A stretch of DNA of 58,040 nt from an uncultured Clostridia bacterium (GTDB lineage: Bacteria; Bacillota; Clostridia; Monoglobales; Monoglobaceae). The stretch spans positions 1-58,040 of the forward strand of contig CAKSFQ010000015.1 of the NCBI GenBank assembly GCA_934454115.1, read 5' to 3'. The notes beneath the pieces are model-generated. The model was not told where the DNA came from. It saw only the letters and a program-made list of their open reading frames with translations, and searched no databases. This document shows, one piece after another, positions 22,768 to 31,393 of this stretch (position 1 is its first letter; the number at the start of each line of letters is the position of its first letter). The position numbers were made by a program, and so were the translations under genes.

Positions 22768-24077
22768 TGGCGCTTGGCGGAGGTAGTTTTACAACGATGA
22801 ACAAGATCATGCCCGGTGCGTACATCAATTTTGTTTCGGTCGGAAAGACGGCGCCGACCATTGCAGAACGAGGCATTGTAGCCGTGCCGATGACGCTTGA
22901 TTGGGGGCAGATGGGAGAGATCATAGAGGTTGAGGCAGCGGATTTCATGAAAAGATCGGTTGATCTTTTCGGCTATGACTGTTCGGACGCAAAGATGAAA
23001 AACTTCCGTGAGTTATTCCGGGGTGCGAAAACAGTGATGGTATACCGGCTCGGAACGGGCGCAAAGGCGGCGTCTAACACCTATGCGACCGCAAACTGTC
23101 CGGGCGTTCGGGGAAACGACATTACCATTTCCATCGAATCGAGCGTGGACGATACAGGAAAGTACATTGTGAAAACAAAGGTTGACGGCATCGTATATGA
23201 CACGCAAACGGTGGCGGCAGCCGGAGGATTAAAGGCGAACGCATGGGTTACTTTTAAAAGCTCCGCTTCGCTGGCTGCCACAACGGGGACGGCGCTGACC
23301 GGCGGCGAGAACGGAACGGTGTCCGGTACGGACTATCAGACGTTTTTAAATAAGCTGGAGGCGTACTCGTTCCACATTTTAGTCAGTGATGTCACGGAAA
23401 AGGCGACCAAAGCGCTTTTGGCGGCATACACAAAACGGATGCGGAATGAAGTTGGCGTCAAATTCCAGTGTGTATTGTATAAATACGATGAGGCAGACGA
23501 CTATGGCGTGATCTCGGTTGAGAACAGTGTTTCAGACAGCGGCGCAAAGGAGAGCGCGCTGGTATACTGGGCGGCCGGGAAGGAAGCCGGCTGCCCGCTG
23601 AGCAGCGGCCTTGCAAATACCAGGTACGATGGCGAATACACTGTGAGTGCGGATTACACATCAAAGCAGTTGGAGGCGGCATTAGAGGCCGGAAAGTTTG
23701 TTTTTCACCGGCAGGGCAGTGAAATCCGCGTTCTGGACGATGTTAATACGCTGGTGACTACTACGGAAGAGGTCAACGAGGAATTTAAGAACAACCAGGT
23801 AATCCGTGTAATCGACCAGTTTGCCGGGGATTCGGCGCGTGTTTTTGCCAATAAGTATTACGGAAAGATTAACAATACCAATGTCGGCAGAAACGCCCTC
23901 CGCAATGACATCATCAAAATTCTGGATGAATACGTAAAGCTCGGCGCAGTGGAGGAATACGACCCGGAGGATATCAAGGTTGATGTCGGAAATACCAAAC
24001 GCGATGTAACGCTTGCGGTTTATATCCGGATTGCCGAAACAATGAGCAAGCTGTATATCACGGCACATATTGGTTAA
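22767..24077 (+). CDS. Tail sheath protein (XkdK-like)
   Basis: The 436-residue protein contains the family start (PGAYINFVSVG, ERGIVAVPMTLDWG), a beta-rich insert, the FHILVSDVTEKATKALLAAY domain, and the conserved C-terminal NNQVIRVIDQFAGDSARVFANKYYGKINN and GRNALRNDIIKILDEY segments of contractile sheaths. It surrounds the tail tube and contracts on infection, which defines the phage as a myovirus. ATG 22767 follows AAGGAGGGG. Confidence 0.95.
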   Translation: MALGGGSFTTMNKIMPGAYINFVSVGKTAPTIAERGIVAVPMTLDWGQMGEIIEVEAADFMKRSVDLFGYDCSDAKMKNFRELFRGAKTVMVYRLGTGAKAASNTYATANCPGVRGNDITISIESSVDDTGKYIVKTKVDGIVYDTQTVAAAGGLKANAWVTFKSSASLAATTGTALTGGENGTVSGTDYQTFLNKLEAYSFHILVSDVTEKATKALLAAYTKRMRNEVGVKFQCVLYKYDEADDYGVISVENSVSDSGAKESALVYWAAGKEAGCPLSSGLANTRYDGEYTVSADYTSKQLEAALEAGKFVFHRQGSEIRVLDDVNTLVTTTEEVNEEFKNNQVIRVIDQFAGDSARVFANKYYGKINNTNVGRNALRNDIIKILDEYVKLGAVEEYDPEDIKVDVGNTKRDVTLAVYIRIAETMSKLYITAHIG

Positions 24078-24092
24078 AGGAGGAAACGGCAG

Positions 24093-24572
24093 ATGGATTA
24101 TGAAAAAATTGATTATATGACGGCCGATAAGGCGATCAGCGGCTCGCAGGGGATGGTTTGGGTTACGTTTAACGATACCAATGAAAGATTTTCTTTTGGA
24201 AGGCTTATTAAGCTGGAGGCAAAGGCAAAGCTGAATAAAACTACCCTCCCTGTCCTCGGAAAGTCAGGAAAGGTGCATAAGGTCGGCTCCTGGGAAGGGG
24301 AAGGCTCGGCAACGCTTTACTATTGCGACAGCGCCATGCGCAAAAGGGTGGCTGCGTACAAAAAGACCGGCAAGATGTTTACCATGGACATTGAGGTCTA
24401 TAACGATGACGAGACGTCAAGCCTTGACGCGCAATGCACCACGCTGAAAAATTGCTTGCTTGACGAAATCGTGCTTGCAAAGATTGACGCAGAGGCGGAG
24501 TATCTGGACGAAGATATCAGCTTTACGTTTGATGATTTTGATATTCCGGATGCATTTGAGACACGCGCGTAA
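24093..24572 (+). CDS. Tail tube protein (XkdM-like)
   Basis: The 159-residue protein matches the PBSX XkdM tube family: AISGSQGMVWVTFNDTNERFSFGRLIKLEAKAKLNKTTLPVLGKSGKVHKVGSWEG and later FTMDIEVYNDDETSSLDAQCTTLKNC motifs are visible in short form at the N-terminal and central parts. It stacks in hexameric rings inside the sheath. Confidence 0.93.
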   Translation: MDYEKIDYMTADKAISGSQGMVWVTFNDTNERFSFGRLIKLEAKAKLNKTTLPVLGKSGKVHKVGSWEGEGSATLYYCDSAMRKRVAAYKKTGKMFTMDIEVYNDDETSSLDAQCTTLKNCLLDEIVLAKIDAEAEYLDEDISFTFDDFDIPDAFETRA

Positions 24573-24583
24573 ACGAGACATGA

Positions 24584-24603
24584 GAGGGGCGGCAACGCCC
24601 CTC
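24584..24603 (+). terminator. Hairpin with GNRA loop after the tube gene
   Basis: GAGGGGCG (24584-24591) pairs perfectly with CGCCCCTC (24596-24603) around a GCAA loop. There is no real T-run (AATAAAGATTT follows), so it may be an RNA-stability or partial-attenuation element that lets tube mRNA exceed downstream mRNA. Confidence 0.6.
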
Positions 24604-24628
24604 AATAAAGATTTAAGGAGATGATATT

Positions 24629-25060
24629 ATGGCAGCAAATTTAAAGGCGTTTTTAAAGGAAAACGCGGTGGTTCGGGACGATGTTTTTGTGGCAGTCAGC
24701 AAGCGGTTTGTCGGCGAGGACGGAGCGCCGATCCAGTGGCAGGTTTCGCCGATTACCGCAACGCAGGACGAGGAAGTCCGCAAGCGCTGCACAAGAAGGG
24801 TGCCGGTGCCGGGAAAGAAAAATATGTATCAGCCGGAGATTGACTATGATGCGTATCTGGGGGCGCTGGCGGCGAAATGCACGGTGTTCCCGAATCTGAA
24901 CGATGCGGGATTGCAGGATTCTTACGGTGTGAAGGGCGCGGGCGAATGCCTGAAGGCGATGCTCGAACCCGGCGAATACTACGATTATCTTGCAAAGGTG
25001 CAGAAAATCAACGGATTTGATGTAACGATGGACGAAAAGGTGGAAGAGGCAAAAAACTAA
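24629..25060 (+). CDS. Tail assembly chaperone, short form (XkdN-like)
   Basis: The 143-residue protein resembles XkdN-type tail chaperones (KAFLKENAVVRDDVFVAVSKRF, WQVSPITATQDEEVRKRCTRRV, FPNLNDAGLQDSYGVKGAGECLKAML, GEYYDYLAKVQKI). Such proteins coat the tape measure and help assemble the tube. The frame ends with GCA AAA AAC TAA, which is a canonical -1 frameshift heptamer, so this is the short member of a two-product gene, like lambda gpG. Confidence 0.88.
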   Translation: MAANLKAFLKENAVVRDDVFVAVSKRFVGEDGAPIQWQVSPITATQDEEVRKRCTRRVPVPGKKNMYQPEIDYDAYLGALAAKCTVFPNLNDAGLQDSYGVKGAGECLKAMLEPGEYYDYLAKVQKINGFDVTMDEKVEEAKN

Positions 25061-25236
25061 TTCGCGGGGGAGACCCCGACAGTAACTATGCGTATTATTG
25101 CTTACACAAGCTACATATGCTTCCCTCTGCGTATATCGCATTGCAGAGGGAAGAGCGTGCGTTTATTATTGCCGCAATCGATATTCGCACGGAAGAAGAG
25201 GAAAAGGCGAGGAAAGCGGCAAGCCGCAAGCGTTAG
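24629..25236 (+). CDS. Tail assembly chaperone, -1 frameshift fusion (gpGT-like)
   Basis: A -1 shift at AAAAAAC 25051-25057 extends the short form through LIRGGDPDSNYAYYCLHKLH and continues to KARKAASRKR with a stop at 25234-25236, adding about 59 residues. The extension has no start codon and ribosome site of its own in good position. It is helical and ends basic, as lambda gpT-type and other T domains do, and it directly precedes the tape measure gene. This layout is well established for long-tailed phages; the exact site here is read from the sequence. Confidence 0.82.
25051..25078 (+). promoter_or_regulatory. Programmed -1 frameshift site with downstream stem-loop
   Basis: In the zero frame the sequence reads A AAA AAC then TAA, a perfect X XXY YYZ heptamer. 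Seven bases later CGGGG (25065-25069) pairs with CCCCG (25074-25078) around a GAGA loop. A GGAAGAGG run lies directly upstream and may also stall the ribosome. Confidence 0.8.
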
Positions 25237-25260
25237 CAAGGAAGAGGGGAGATGATAAAA

Positions 25261-27432
25261 ATGGGAACGGTACAGTCATCCATACGGATCACCGACGCCA
25301 TGACGGGGCCGCTGCGGAATATGGATAACGCGCTTCGGACCGTAATCAATTCGTTTGAGACCATGCAGAACAAGTCGGCAAGGTCGGTGGATACATCGGC
25401 AATTGCAAATGCCAGGGCGGAACTTGCTAAGGCGGAGGACGGCCTCAGCCGGATAAAGGAACGTGTTGAGGATGTCGATGGTGTCACGCAAAAGGCAAAG
25501 ACGAGTTCGGGTTCACTGCTAAAAACGCTGATGGGCTTTTCGGCGGTGCAAAAGGTGGTCGGCCTTGTCACGGATTCGATTGGCGGTGCGATCAGCCGCA
25601 TGGACACGATGACAAACTTTCAGCGTAAGATGAGCGTGATGACCGGGAGCAGCGACACGGCAAAGGCGGCCTTGGAGCAGTTAAAGGCAACAACCAAGGG
25701 GACGGCATACGGACTTGATGTGGCGGCTGCTGCCGCACAGAATTTTGTTACCAGAGGCGCCTCAATCGGCACTGCAACGGCACAGGTTGAAAAGTGGGGC
25801 GACGCGGTTGCGTTTTATGGCAACGGTACCAACGAACAGTTTTCTAATGTGACGGACGCGCTCGGCAAAATGCTTTCAAAGGGCAAGGTCGAAATGGATC
25901 AGCTAGACCGTCTGACAGATGCCGGAATCAATGCGGTTGGAATTTACGCGCAGGCGACCGGGACATCGGCCGCAGCGGTGCAAAAATCGCTTTCTAAGGG
26001 CGAAATTTCTTCCCAACAGTTTATTGATACCGTGTCAACGGCGTTTTCGGAGGGAACGAATGGCGTATTAAATGTAACCGGTGCGGCCAAAGAGGCCGGC
26101 GGAACATGGGCAACAAGCATCGAGAATATGAGGGCGGCTGTCAAGCGCGGCGTCATCTCGATGATAGAAAATGTGAACAATGCACTGTCGGCGGCAGGCT
26201 TTGGCACCATACTAACCGGCATACAAAGTTTTGGTGCACTGATGGAGAACATGCTCGGCGGACTTGGCGCAAGAATCGGCATAATACTGAACATGTTTTC
26301 GCCGCTGCTTCGGATGGTTCGCGCAATCGGTAATTTTGCAGTTAACAACTGGAGCGTTATCGAGCCAATCATCATGGGGATTGTTACGGCGCTTGGACTT
26401 TACAAAGGAGCATTGCTTGCGGTCAGCGCGGCATCCGCCGTTTCGGCTGCTATTAAAACGGTCGGAACCGTTGTGGCTGTTGCACACGGTGCAGCAATCA
26501 CGGGCGAAATGTTGGCTACAACAGGTATGACGAAAGCACAGTTATCTTTCAATGCGGCTCTGTATGCATGCCCGATTGTCTGGATCATCGCAGCGGTAAT
26601 TGCGTTGGTGGTTGCCGTTATTGCGATCACTAAAGCCGTGAAAAAGGCGCGCGGCGAATCGATCAGCGCACTCGGCGCGGTGATGGGCGCTGTTTTTGTG
26701 GCCGGTGCGGCGATATGGAATGCGTTTGCCGGATTGGTTAACGGCATCATTCAACTTGTTTGGACAAAGTTTGCTTATCCGGCTATCGGCATTGTCGAGT
26801 GGGTTTTAAATGTGATGACTGGCGGATTCAACAGTTTCGGCGATGCAGTAAAGAACCTGATCGGCAATATCATTGGATGGTTTATGTCGCTCGGACAGGT
26901 GGTAACCAAGATCATTGACGCGATCTTCGGAAGTAACTGGACGGGGAAGCTGGAAGAATTAAAAGGCAATGTGTTGTCTTGGGGCAAAAACGAAAATGCA
27001 ATTACGCTGTCAAGAGAGGCGCCAACGGTTTTAAAGCGGATTGAATATGGCGCCGCATACAACAAAGGGGCAAGCATGGGTGATTCCTGGGCAAAAAAAG
27101 CCGGGGGATTGTTCCAGGCAGGCAATGACAAATGGTCTGATTTGATGGGAAATGCGCTGGAAGATACGGGACTGGTTGCGGATATGAACGATATCAGCGG
27201 CAACACGGCGGCGCTGAAGGATCAGGTCTCAAACCTTGGTGCGGACGTATCGGTTCTGCGCAGCCTTGCGGAACGGGAGGCGATCAACCAATTTACCACC
27301 GCGAGCGTTCAGGTGGACATGCACAACGTCAATCATTTATCGAGTGACATGGATATCGACGGCATGGTAAACCAACTGGCTAAGCTGACCGGGGACGCTT
27401 TGGCGATCACGGCCGAGGGGGTGCATGTTTAA
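25261..27432 (+). CDS. Tail tape measure protein
   Basis: The 723-residue protein has an N-terminal GTVQSSIRITDAMTGPLRNMDNAL, a tape-measure domain (SVMTGSSDTAKAALEQLKATTKGTAYGLDVAAAAAQNFV; NVTDALGKMLSKGKVEMDQLDRLTDAGI) and several hydrophobic stretches at about 370-510 (including CPIVWIIAAVIALVVAVIAI). It sets tail length and may form a channel in the host membrane. ATG 25261 has the better spacing from GAGGGGA than ATG 25252. Confidence 0.93.
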   Translation: MGTVQSSIRITDAMTGPLRNMDNALRTVINSFETMQNKSARSVDTSAIANARAELAKAEDGLSRIKERVEDVDGVTQKAKTSSGSLLKTLMGFSAVQKVVGLVTDSIGGAISRMDTMTNFQRKMSVMTGSSDTAKAALEQLKATTKGTAYGLDVAAAAAQNFVTRGASIGTATAQVEKWGDAVAFYGNGTNEQFSNVTDALGKMLSKGKVEMDQLDRLTDAGINAVGIYAQATGTSAAAVQKSLSKGEISSQQFIDTVSTAFSEGTNGVLNVTGAAKEAGGTWATSIENMRAAVKRGVISMIENVNNALSAAGFGTILTGIQSFGALMENMLGGLGARIGIILNMFSPLLRMVRAIGNFAVNNWSVIEPIIMGIVTALGLYKGALLAVSAASAVSAAIKTVGTVVAVAHGAAITGEMLATTGMTKAQLSFNAALYACPIVWIIAAVIALVVAVIAITKAVKKARGESISALGAVMGAVFVAGAAIWNAFAGLVNGIIQLVWTKFAYPAIGIVEWVLNVMTGGFNSFGDAVKNLIGNIIGWFMSLGQVVTKIIDAIFGSNWTGKLEELKGNVLSWGKNENAITLSREAPTVLKRIEYGAAYNKGASMGDSWAKKAGGLFQAGNDKWSDLMGNALEDTGLVADMNDISGNTAALKDQVSNLGADVSVLRSLAEREAINQFTTASVQVDMHNVNHLSSDMDIDGMVNQLAKLTGDALAITAEGVHV

Positions 27433-28583
27433 TGTATTCACTGTATCTTGCAGGAACCAGAATGCCGGTGCCGCCCGAAAAGATTGAGATTGCCACAAAA
27501 GGCAAAAACGAGACCGTGACGCTGATTAGCGGCGAAGAGGTCAATCTGATTAAAAAGCCGGGGCTTTCGGAGTGTTCCTTTGAACTATTGCTCCCGGCGC
27601 ATCCGTATCATTTTGCATTTTACGAAGCCGGGGTATTTCAGACGCCGGACTACTATACCGAACTGTTTGAATTTTTAATGACAAGCGAAAGCTATTTCTG
27701 CCTGGATTTGTACCGGGAAAGCCCGGACGGAGCGGATCAGCTTCGGCATATCAATATGCCGGTCACCTTAGAAGAATACAGTTTTGCGGAAAACGCAGAG
27801 GACGGGCAGGATTGGGTGGTAAAGCTCAAACTGAAATACTATCGCGCGTATGGGACAAAGGTTTTGGTTCCGGATGCAAGCGGCAGCGGATATACGGTTG
27901 CCCGCGCCGACACCAAGGAGGCGGTGCGTGTTGTTGTGGCAAAAAAGGATGATACGCTGCAAAGCATCTGCCTGAGGGAATTTCAGAGCGATGCCAAGGA
28001 ATATCTGGACAAGGTCTATCGGCTGAACAAGGCGACCTTCGATCAGTACAATAAGGGCGATGTCTCCTATATTGTTGAAAATCCGGAGGAATGGGAGGCC
28101 GATGCCATGACGCTGAAATCCAATATTGCGGCGCTTGTGGATAAGGCATTCCTCGGCGGTCACCGCGACGGTCTTGCAGAAAGCGATCCGGGGCTGCACT
28201 GGTCGCAGCCGTATCTCGTTTCCTTGCAGAACAAGGATGCGATTTCAAACTGGCGCGTCTGGGCGTACGGGGACGAGGGTGCGGCCTCGTGGCTTGATCT
28301 GGAAAGCGGACTGGTGACGCAGGCGTATATGATGGCTCTTGTTGATAAGATCACCGGCGGCACGTGCTACAAATACGTTGACCGCATTTGCGATCACTGG
28401 GGGAGAAACCACCTGGACAGCCTTTGCGACAAGGGGATGATAAAAAATCCCGAAAAGTGGGAAAACTTTCAGGCTCCGGTCGAAAACAGCAATGCGTTGT
28501 CTTTGGTCAATCAAGCGCTTGCGGCAACGATTGACAAGTACAGGGTATATCCCGGCATGCGCCTTTTGCTTTGGGAAAAGTAG
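27432..28583 (+). CDS. XkdP-like tail protein with a LysM fold split by SLH-like inserts
   Basis: The 383-residue protein begins like XkdP tail proteins (MPVPPEKIEIATKGKNETVTLISGEEVNLIKKPGL...CSFELLLPA). A LysM beginning (VVVAKKDDTLQSICLREF, about residue 159) is separated from its apparent end (KYRVYPGMRLLLWEK, 368-383). The segment between holds two similar stretches, EEWEADAMTLKSNIAALVDKA and EKWENFQAPVENSNALSLVN, and a CDHWGRNHLDSLCDKGMI segment like SLH wall-binding units. It probably sits at the tail tip and contacts the cell wall. Confidence 0.75.
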   Translation: MYSLYLAGTRMPVPPEKIEIATKGKNETVTLISGEEVNLIKKPGLSECSFELLLPAHPYHFAFYEAGVFQTPDYYTELFEFLMTSESYFCLDLYRESPDGADQLRHINMPVTLEEYSFAENAEDGQDWVVKLKLKYYRAYGTKVLVPDASGSGYTVARADTKEAVRVVVAKKDDTLQSICLREFQSDAKEYLDKVYRLNKATFDQYNKGDVSYIVENPEEWEADAMTLKSNIAALVDKAFLGGHRDGLAESDPGLHWSQPYLVSLQNKDAISNWRVWAYGDEGAASWLDLESGLVTQAYMMALVDKITGGTCYKYVDRICDHWGRNHLDSLCDKGMIKNPEKWENFQAPVENSNALSLVNQALAATIDKYRVYPGMRLLLWEK

Positions 28584-28624
28584 CGTATTTCATATATTTT
28601 GATTAAAAAAAGGCTGGTGGTTTT

Positions 28625-30655
28625 GTGGCAGGGGAAATTAACAAGGCAGTGCAATGGGCGCTTTCAATCGCAGAAAATAACGCTTATACCTATGTGTGGG
28701 GCGGCTGGGGATTGGCAGACGGCGGCTATGACTGCGGACATTTTGTGATTGAGGCGTATCAAAATGCAGGCGTATTTGTAAGAAGTGCAGGGGCAACCTT
28801 TACAGGCGATATGCGCCAGGCATTTTTAAAATGCGGATTTCAGGATGTGACGGCATCGGTCAATCTGAAGAGCGGAACCGGCCTCAAAAAGGGTGATGTT
28901 TTGCTGAATGAAAGCAAGCACAGCGCCCTTGTCCAGGAGGATGGCGGAAAGACGGCGGAAGCACATGGAAAAGAAAAAGGCATTGTGGCCGGCTATCCCT
29001 ATCGTAACTATCCATGGGATTGCGTACTGCGATACACAAAGGACGTCGGGACAGAAGAGGCTTATACGAATTTCCCTTGCTATAAGCTATCCGATTCTGC
29101 CATTTTAGATATTGCGACCATGATTACGGGCGAGCAGGGCGGAGAGGATGTGCTGGCGTGCAGACAGGAGGCCTCGCAGCTTGCAAACCTCAATGAGGTG
29201 ACGCGCGGAAGAAGCAATACCGAGGCAGATATTATCAAAACACTGCATGACGGATGGTACAGTGCAAGCAGCTGGAAACGCGGCTGCACCCAAACGGCGG
29301 TAGACGCTGCGCGGTTTGTTTTAATCGATGGAAAGCGCGTTCTGCCGCGTTATGTTACGGAGCATGACACCTTTCCCGGTGACATTCAAGGCGCAAAAGA
29401 ACGCAGGGCATATACGCCGCGCACGACAAAGGTCAAAAACGTATACGGCAGCGAGTACACTTTTTACGCGTTTTTCGGAAACCAAAAGGATAAGGACATT
29501 GCCGGATATTTTGAAAAGGACTATAAAAAGTACAGCGGTGACGTTCCGTATGCGCCGGGTATGGTCCCGGCCGGCGGAAGCACGGTAAGTCAGCAATCCA
29601 AACAGATTACGGCGAGTCGTATTGCAAGTGAGGCCGGCGGCCGCGGCAAGGCAAGAGATAACCCGGTGCGCGGGAAAAATACGCTGGGCGGCGAGGTTGA
29701 GTTATACATCATCAACCATGACGGAAAGATCATGTTCCCCGTTGTCAGCGGCACGGTGAACCTGGAATCGTGCCGGCGCGGAAGTCCGGGAAAACTTAGC
29801 TTTTCGGTTCTAAAGACGGCTGAACTTGATTTTTTGAACGGGGCACAGGTTGTTTTAAAGAGCCGGGACATAGAGATGTTTTACGGGTTTGTCTTTGAAA
29901 AGGAAAAAGGCAAGGATGATACGATCAAGGTGACTGCATACGATCAGATGCGGTATTTTAAAAATAAGGATTGCTATGTATACGAAAATAAAACGGCGGC
30001 AGAGCTTGTGAAAATGATTGCTGACGACCACAACTTGGTTTGCGGCGCGCTGGCGGATACCGGGTATAAGATACCGCTTCGGGTGGAGGATAATGCGACT
30101 TTGTTTGATATTGTGCAAAACGCCTTTGATCAAACGCTTTATCACACGGGCGAGATGTTTGTGCTCTATGACGATTTTGGAAAGCTCTGTATCAAAAACC
30201 CAAAAGACTGGATTTTTGATCTTGTCATTGACGAGGAAACGGCGCTTGATTATACCTATCAGGCCTCCATCAATGATGATGTGTATTCCAGAATCAAATT
30301 GTACTATGACAACGAAGAGACCGGAGAGAGGGAGGTTTATATCCACAATAATGAAGAGAAAATCAACCGCTGGGGCGTTTTGCAAATGTGCGACAGTATC
30401 GATGAAGGCGAGGACGGAGCGAGCAAGGCGGCGCTTCTTGCGGCGTTGTACGGCCAGGAATCGCGCTCTCTTGAAATAAAGGACGCGTTTGGATCACCGC
30501 TGATTAGGGGCGGATGCAGTGTATGCGTCATGCTGAATGTCGGCGAGAGGATCATCAATCATTTTATGCTGGTTGAGAGCGTCAAACACAAGTTTTCGGG
30601 AGGAAATCACAGGATGGATTTAACGTTGCTGGGAGGTGACATACAAAATGAATGA
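28625..30655 (+). CDS. Tail-associated wall hydrolase fused to the baseplate hub (XkdQ-like)
   Basis: The 676-residue protein starts at GTG 28625. Residues about 1-140 are an NlpC/P60-like peptidase (catalytic Cys in GGYDCGHFVIEAY, His in KHSALVQ). Residues about 150-300 (LDIATMITGEQGGEDVLACRQEASQLANLNEV, TEHDTFPGDI) resemble a second muralytic, SleB-like or lysozyme-like unit. From about 350 it is XkdQ/gpD hub (VVLKSRDIEMFYGFVFEKEKG, VKVTAYDQMRYFKNK-like). It would drill the wall and cap the tube. Fusion of hydrolase to hub is unusual compared with separate xkd genes. Confidence 0.8.
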   Translation: MAGEINKAVQWALSIAENNAYTYVWGGWGLADGGYDCGHFVIEAYQNAGVFVRSAGATFTGDMRQAFLKCGFQDVTASVNLKSGTGLKKGDVLLNESKHSALVQEDGGKTAEAHGKEKGIVAGYPYRNYPWDCVLRYTKDVGTEEAYTNFPCYKLSDSAILDIATMITGEQGGEDVLACRQEASQLANLNEVTRGRSNTEADIIKTLHDGWYSASSWKRGCTQTAVDAARFVLIDGKRVLPRYVTEHDTFPGDIQGAKERRAYTPRTTKVKNVYGSEYTFYAFFGNQKDKDIAGYFEKDYKKYSGDVPYAPGMVPAGGSTVSQQSKQITASRIASEAGGRGKARDNPVRGKNTLGGEVELYIINHDGKIMFPVVSGTVNLESCRRGSPGKLSFSVLKTAELDFLNGAQVVLKSRDIEMFYGFVFEKEKGKDDTIKVTAYDQMRYFKNKDCYVYENKTAAELVKMIADDHNLVCGALADTGYKIPLRVEDNATLFDIVQNAFDQTLYHTGEMFVLYDDFGKLCIKNPKDWIFDLVIDEETALDYTYQASINDDVYSRIKLYYDNEETGEREVYIHNNEEKINRWGVLQMCDSIDEGEDGASKAALLAALYGQESRSLEIKDAFGSPLIRGGCSVCVMLNVGERIINHFMLVESVKHKFSGGNHRMDLTLLGGDIQNE

Positions 30656-30983
30656 TTCGGGCGGAGATATGCGGACAATGCTAAAATGGGTGGAATCCAT
30701 CCGTAAAATTGTCGTAAAAACCATCGATGCACTTCATTTGCCGAAGGTGTTGCAGGGAAAGGTGCAGGAGACGGCGCCGCTAAAGATTTTTGTGGATGCA
30801 AAACTGATTCTTCCGGATCAGTGCCTGATGGTGCCGTCGTATTTAAGGCCGATGACGGCTTATACTGAGGAAAGTCCCCCGGTGAAGGTGAACATTGATA
30901 ACGGACTGCACAAGGGGGACAAGGTTATCCTTATGCAGATACAGGGCGGGCAAAAGTATGTTGTCTTGGGGGTGATGTCATGA
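30648..30983 (+). CDS. XkdR-like baseplate protein (DUF2577)
   Basis: The 111-residue protein has the DUF2577/XkdR layout: an N-terminal helix followed by a beta-barrel with KIFVDAKLILPDQCLMVPSYL and the terminal GLHKGDKVILMQIQGGQKYVVLGVM. It overlaps the hub gene by 8 bp and the next by 4 bp, so it belongs to a tightly coupled baseplate operon. Confidence 0.83.
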   Translation: MNDSGGDMRTMLKWVESIRKIVVKTIDALHLPKVLQGKVQETAPLKIFVDAKLILPDQCLMVPSYLRPMTAYTEESPPVKVNIDNGLHKGDKVILMQIQGGQKYVVLGVMS

Positions 30984-31393
30984 TACCGTCTGTTGCAGTT
31001 ACTCCGGAATGGTTTGAAACCGCAAGAGAAAAGACGGAGCAATCCAAAACATATCGCATCAACTTTGAATCCGGGAGAATCGAAGAGAGCATTGACCGGA
31101 TTGAGGCGGTGCGGCAGAGCATCTATTGTATCTTTCGCACCGAGCGGTACGAATGGCTGATTTATAGCAGAAGTTACGGGATTGAACTTACGGATCTGTA
31201 CGGAAAAGACCGGAGATTTGTCATTCCGCAGCTTATGAGAAGAATTGAGGATGCACTTTGCCAGGATGACAGGATTGTCGGTGTTTCGGACTTTCAGTTT
31301 TCAAGGCCTGCGCACGGTGCAATCGGTGTTGCGTTTTGGGTCAGCACCATTTATGATGAATCGATTAAAATTGAAGATAAGGTGGTGGTGTAA
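30980..31393 (+). CDS. XkdS-like baseplate wedge protein (DUF2634, gp25-type)
   Basis: The 137-residue protein shows the DUF2634/gp25 pattern: SKTYRINFESGRIEESIDRIEAVRQSIYCIFRTERYEW, SYGIELTDLYGK and FVIPQLMRRIEDALCQDDRI. Wedge proteins of this type link the hub to the sheath in contractile systems. The stop abuts the baseplate J gene. Confidence 0.87.
   Translation: MIPSVAVTPEWFETAREKTEQSKTYRINFESGRIEESIDRIEAVRQSIYCIFRTERYEWLIYSRSYGIELTDLYGKDRRFVIPQLMRRIEDALCQDDRIVGVSDFQFSRPAHGAIGVAFWVSTIYDESIKIEDKVVV

Noticed and set aside
25098..25328. Separate small gene between the tail chaperone and tape measure in another frame
   Set aside because: It lacks a ribosome site and runs into the tape measure gene. 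The -1 frame extension explains the region better.
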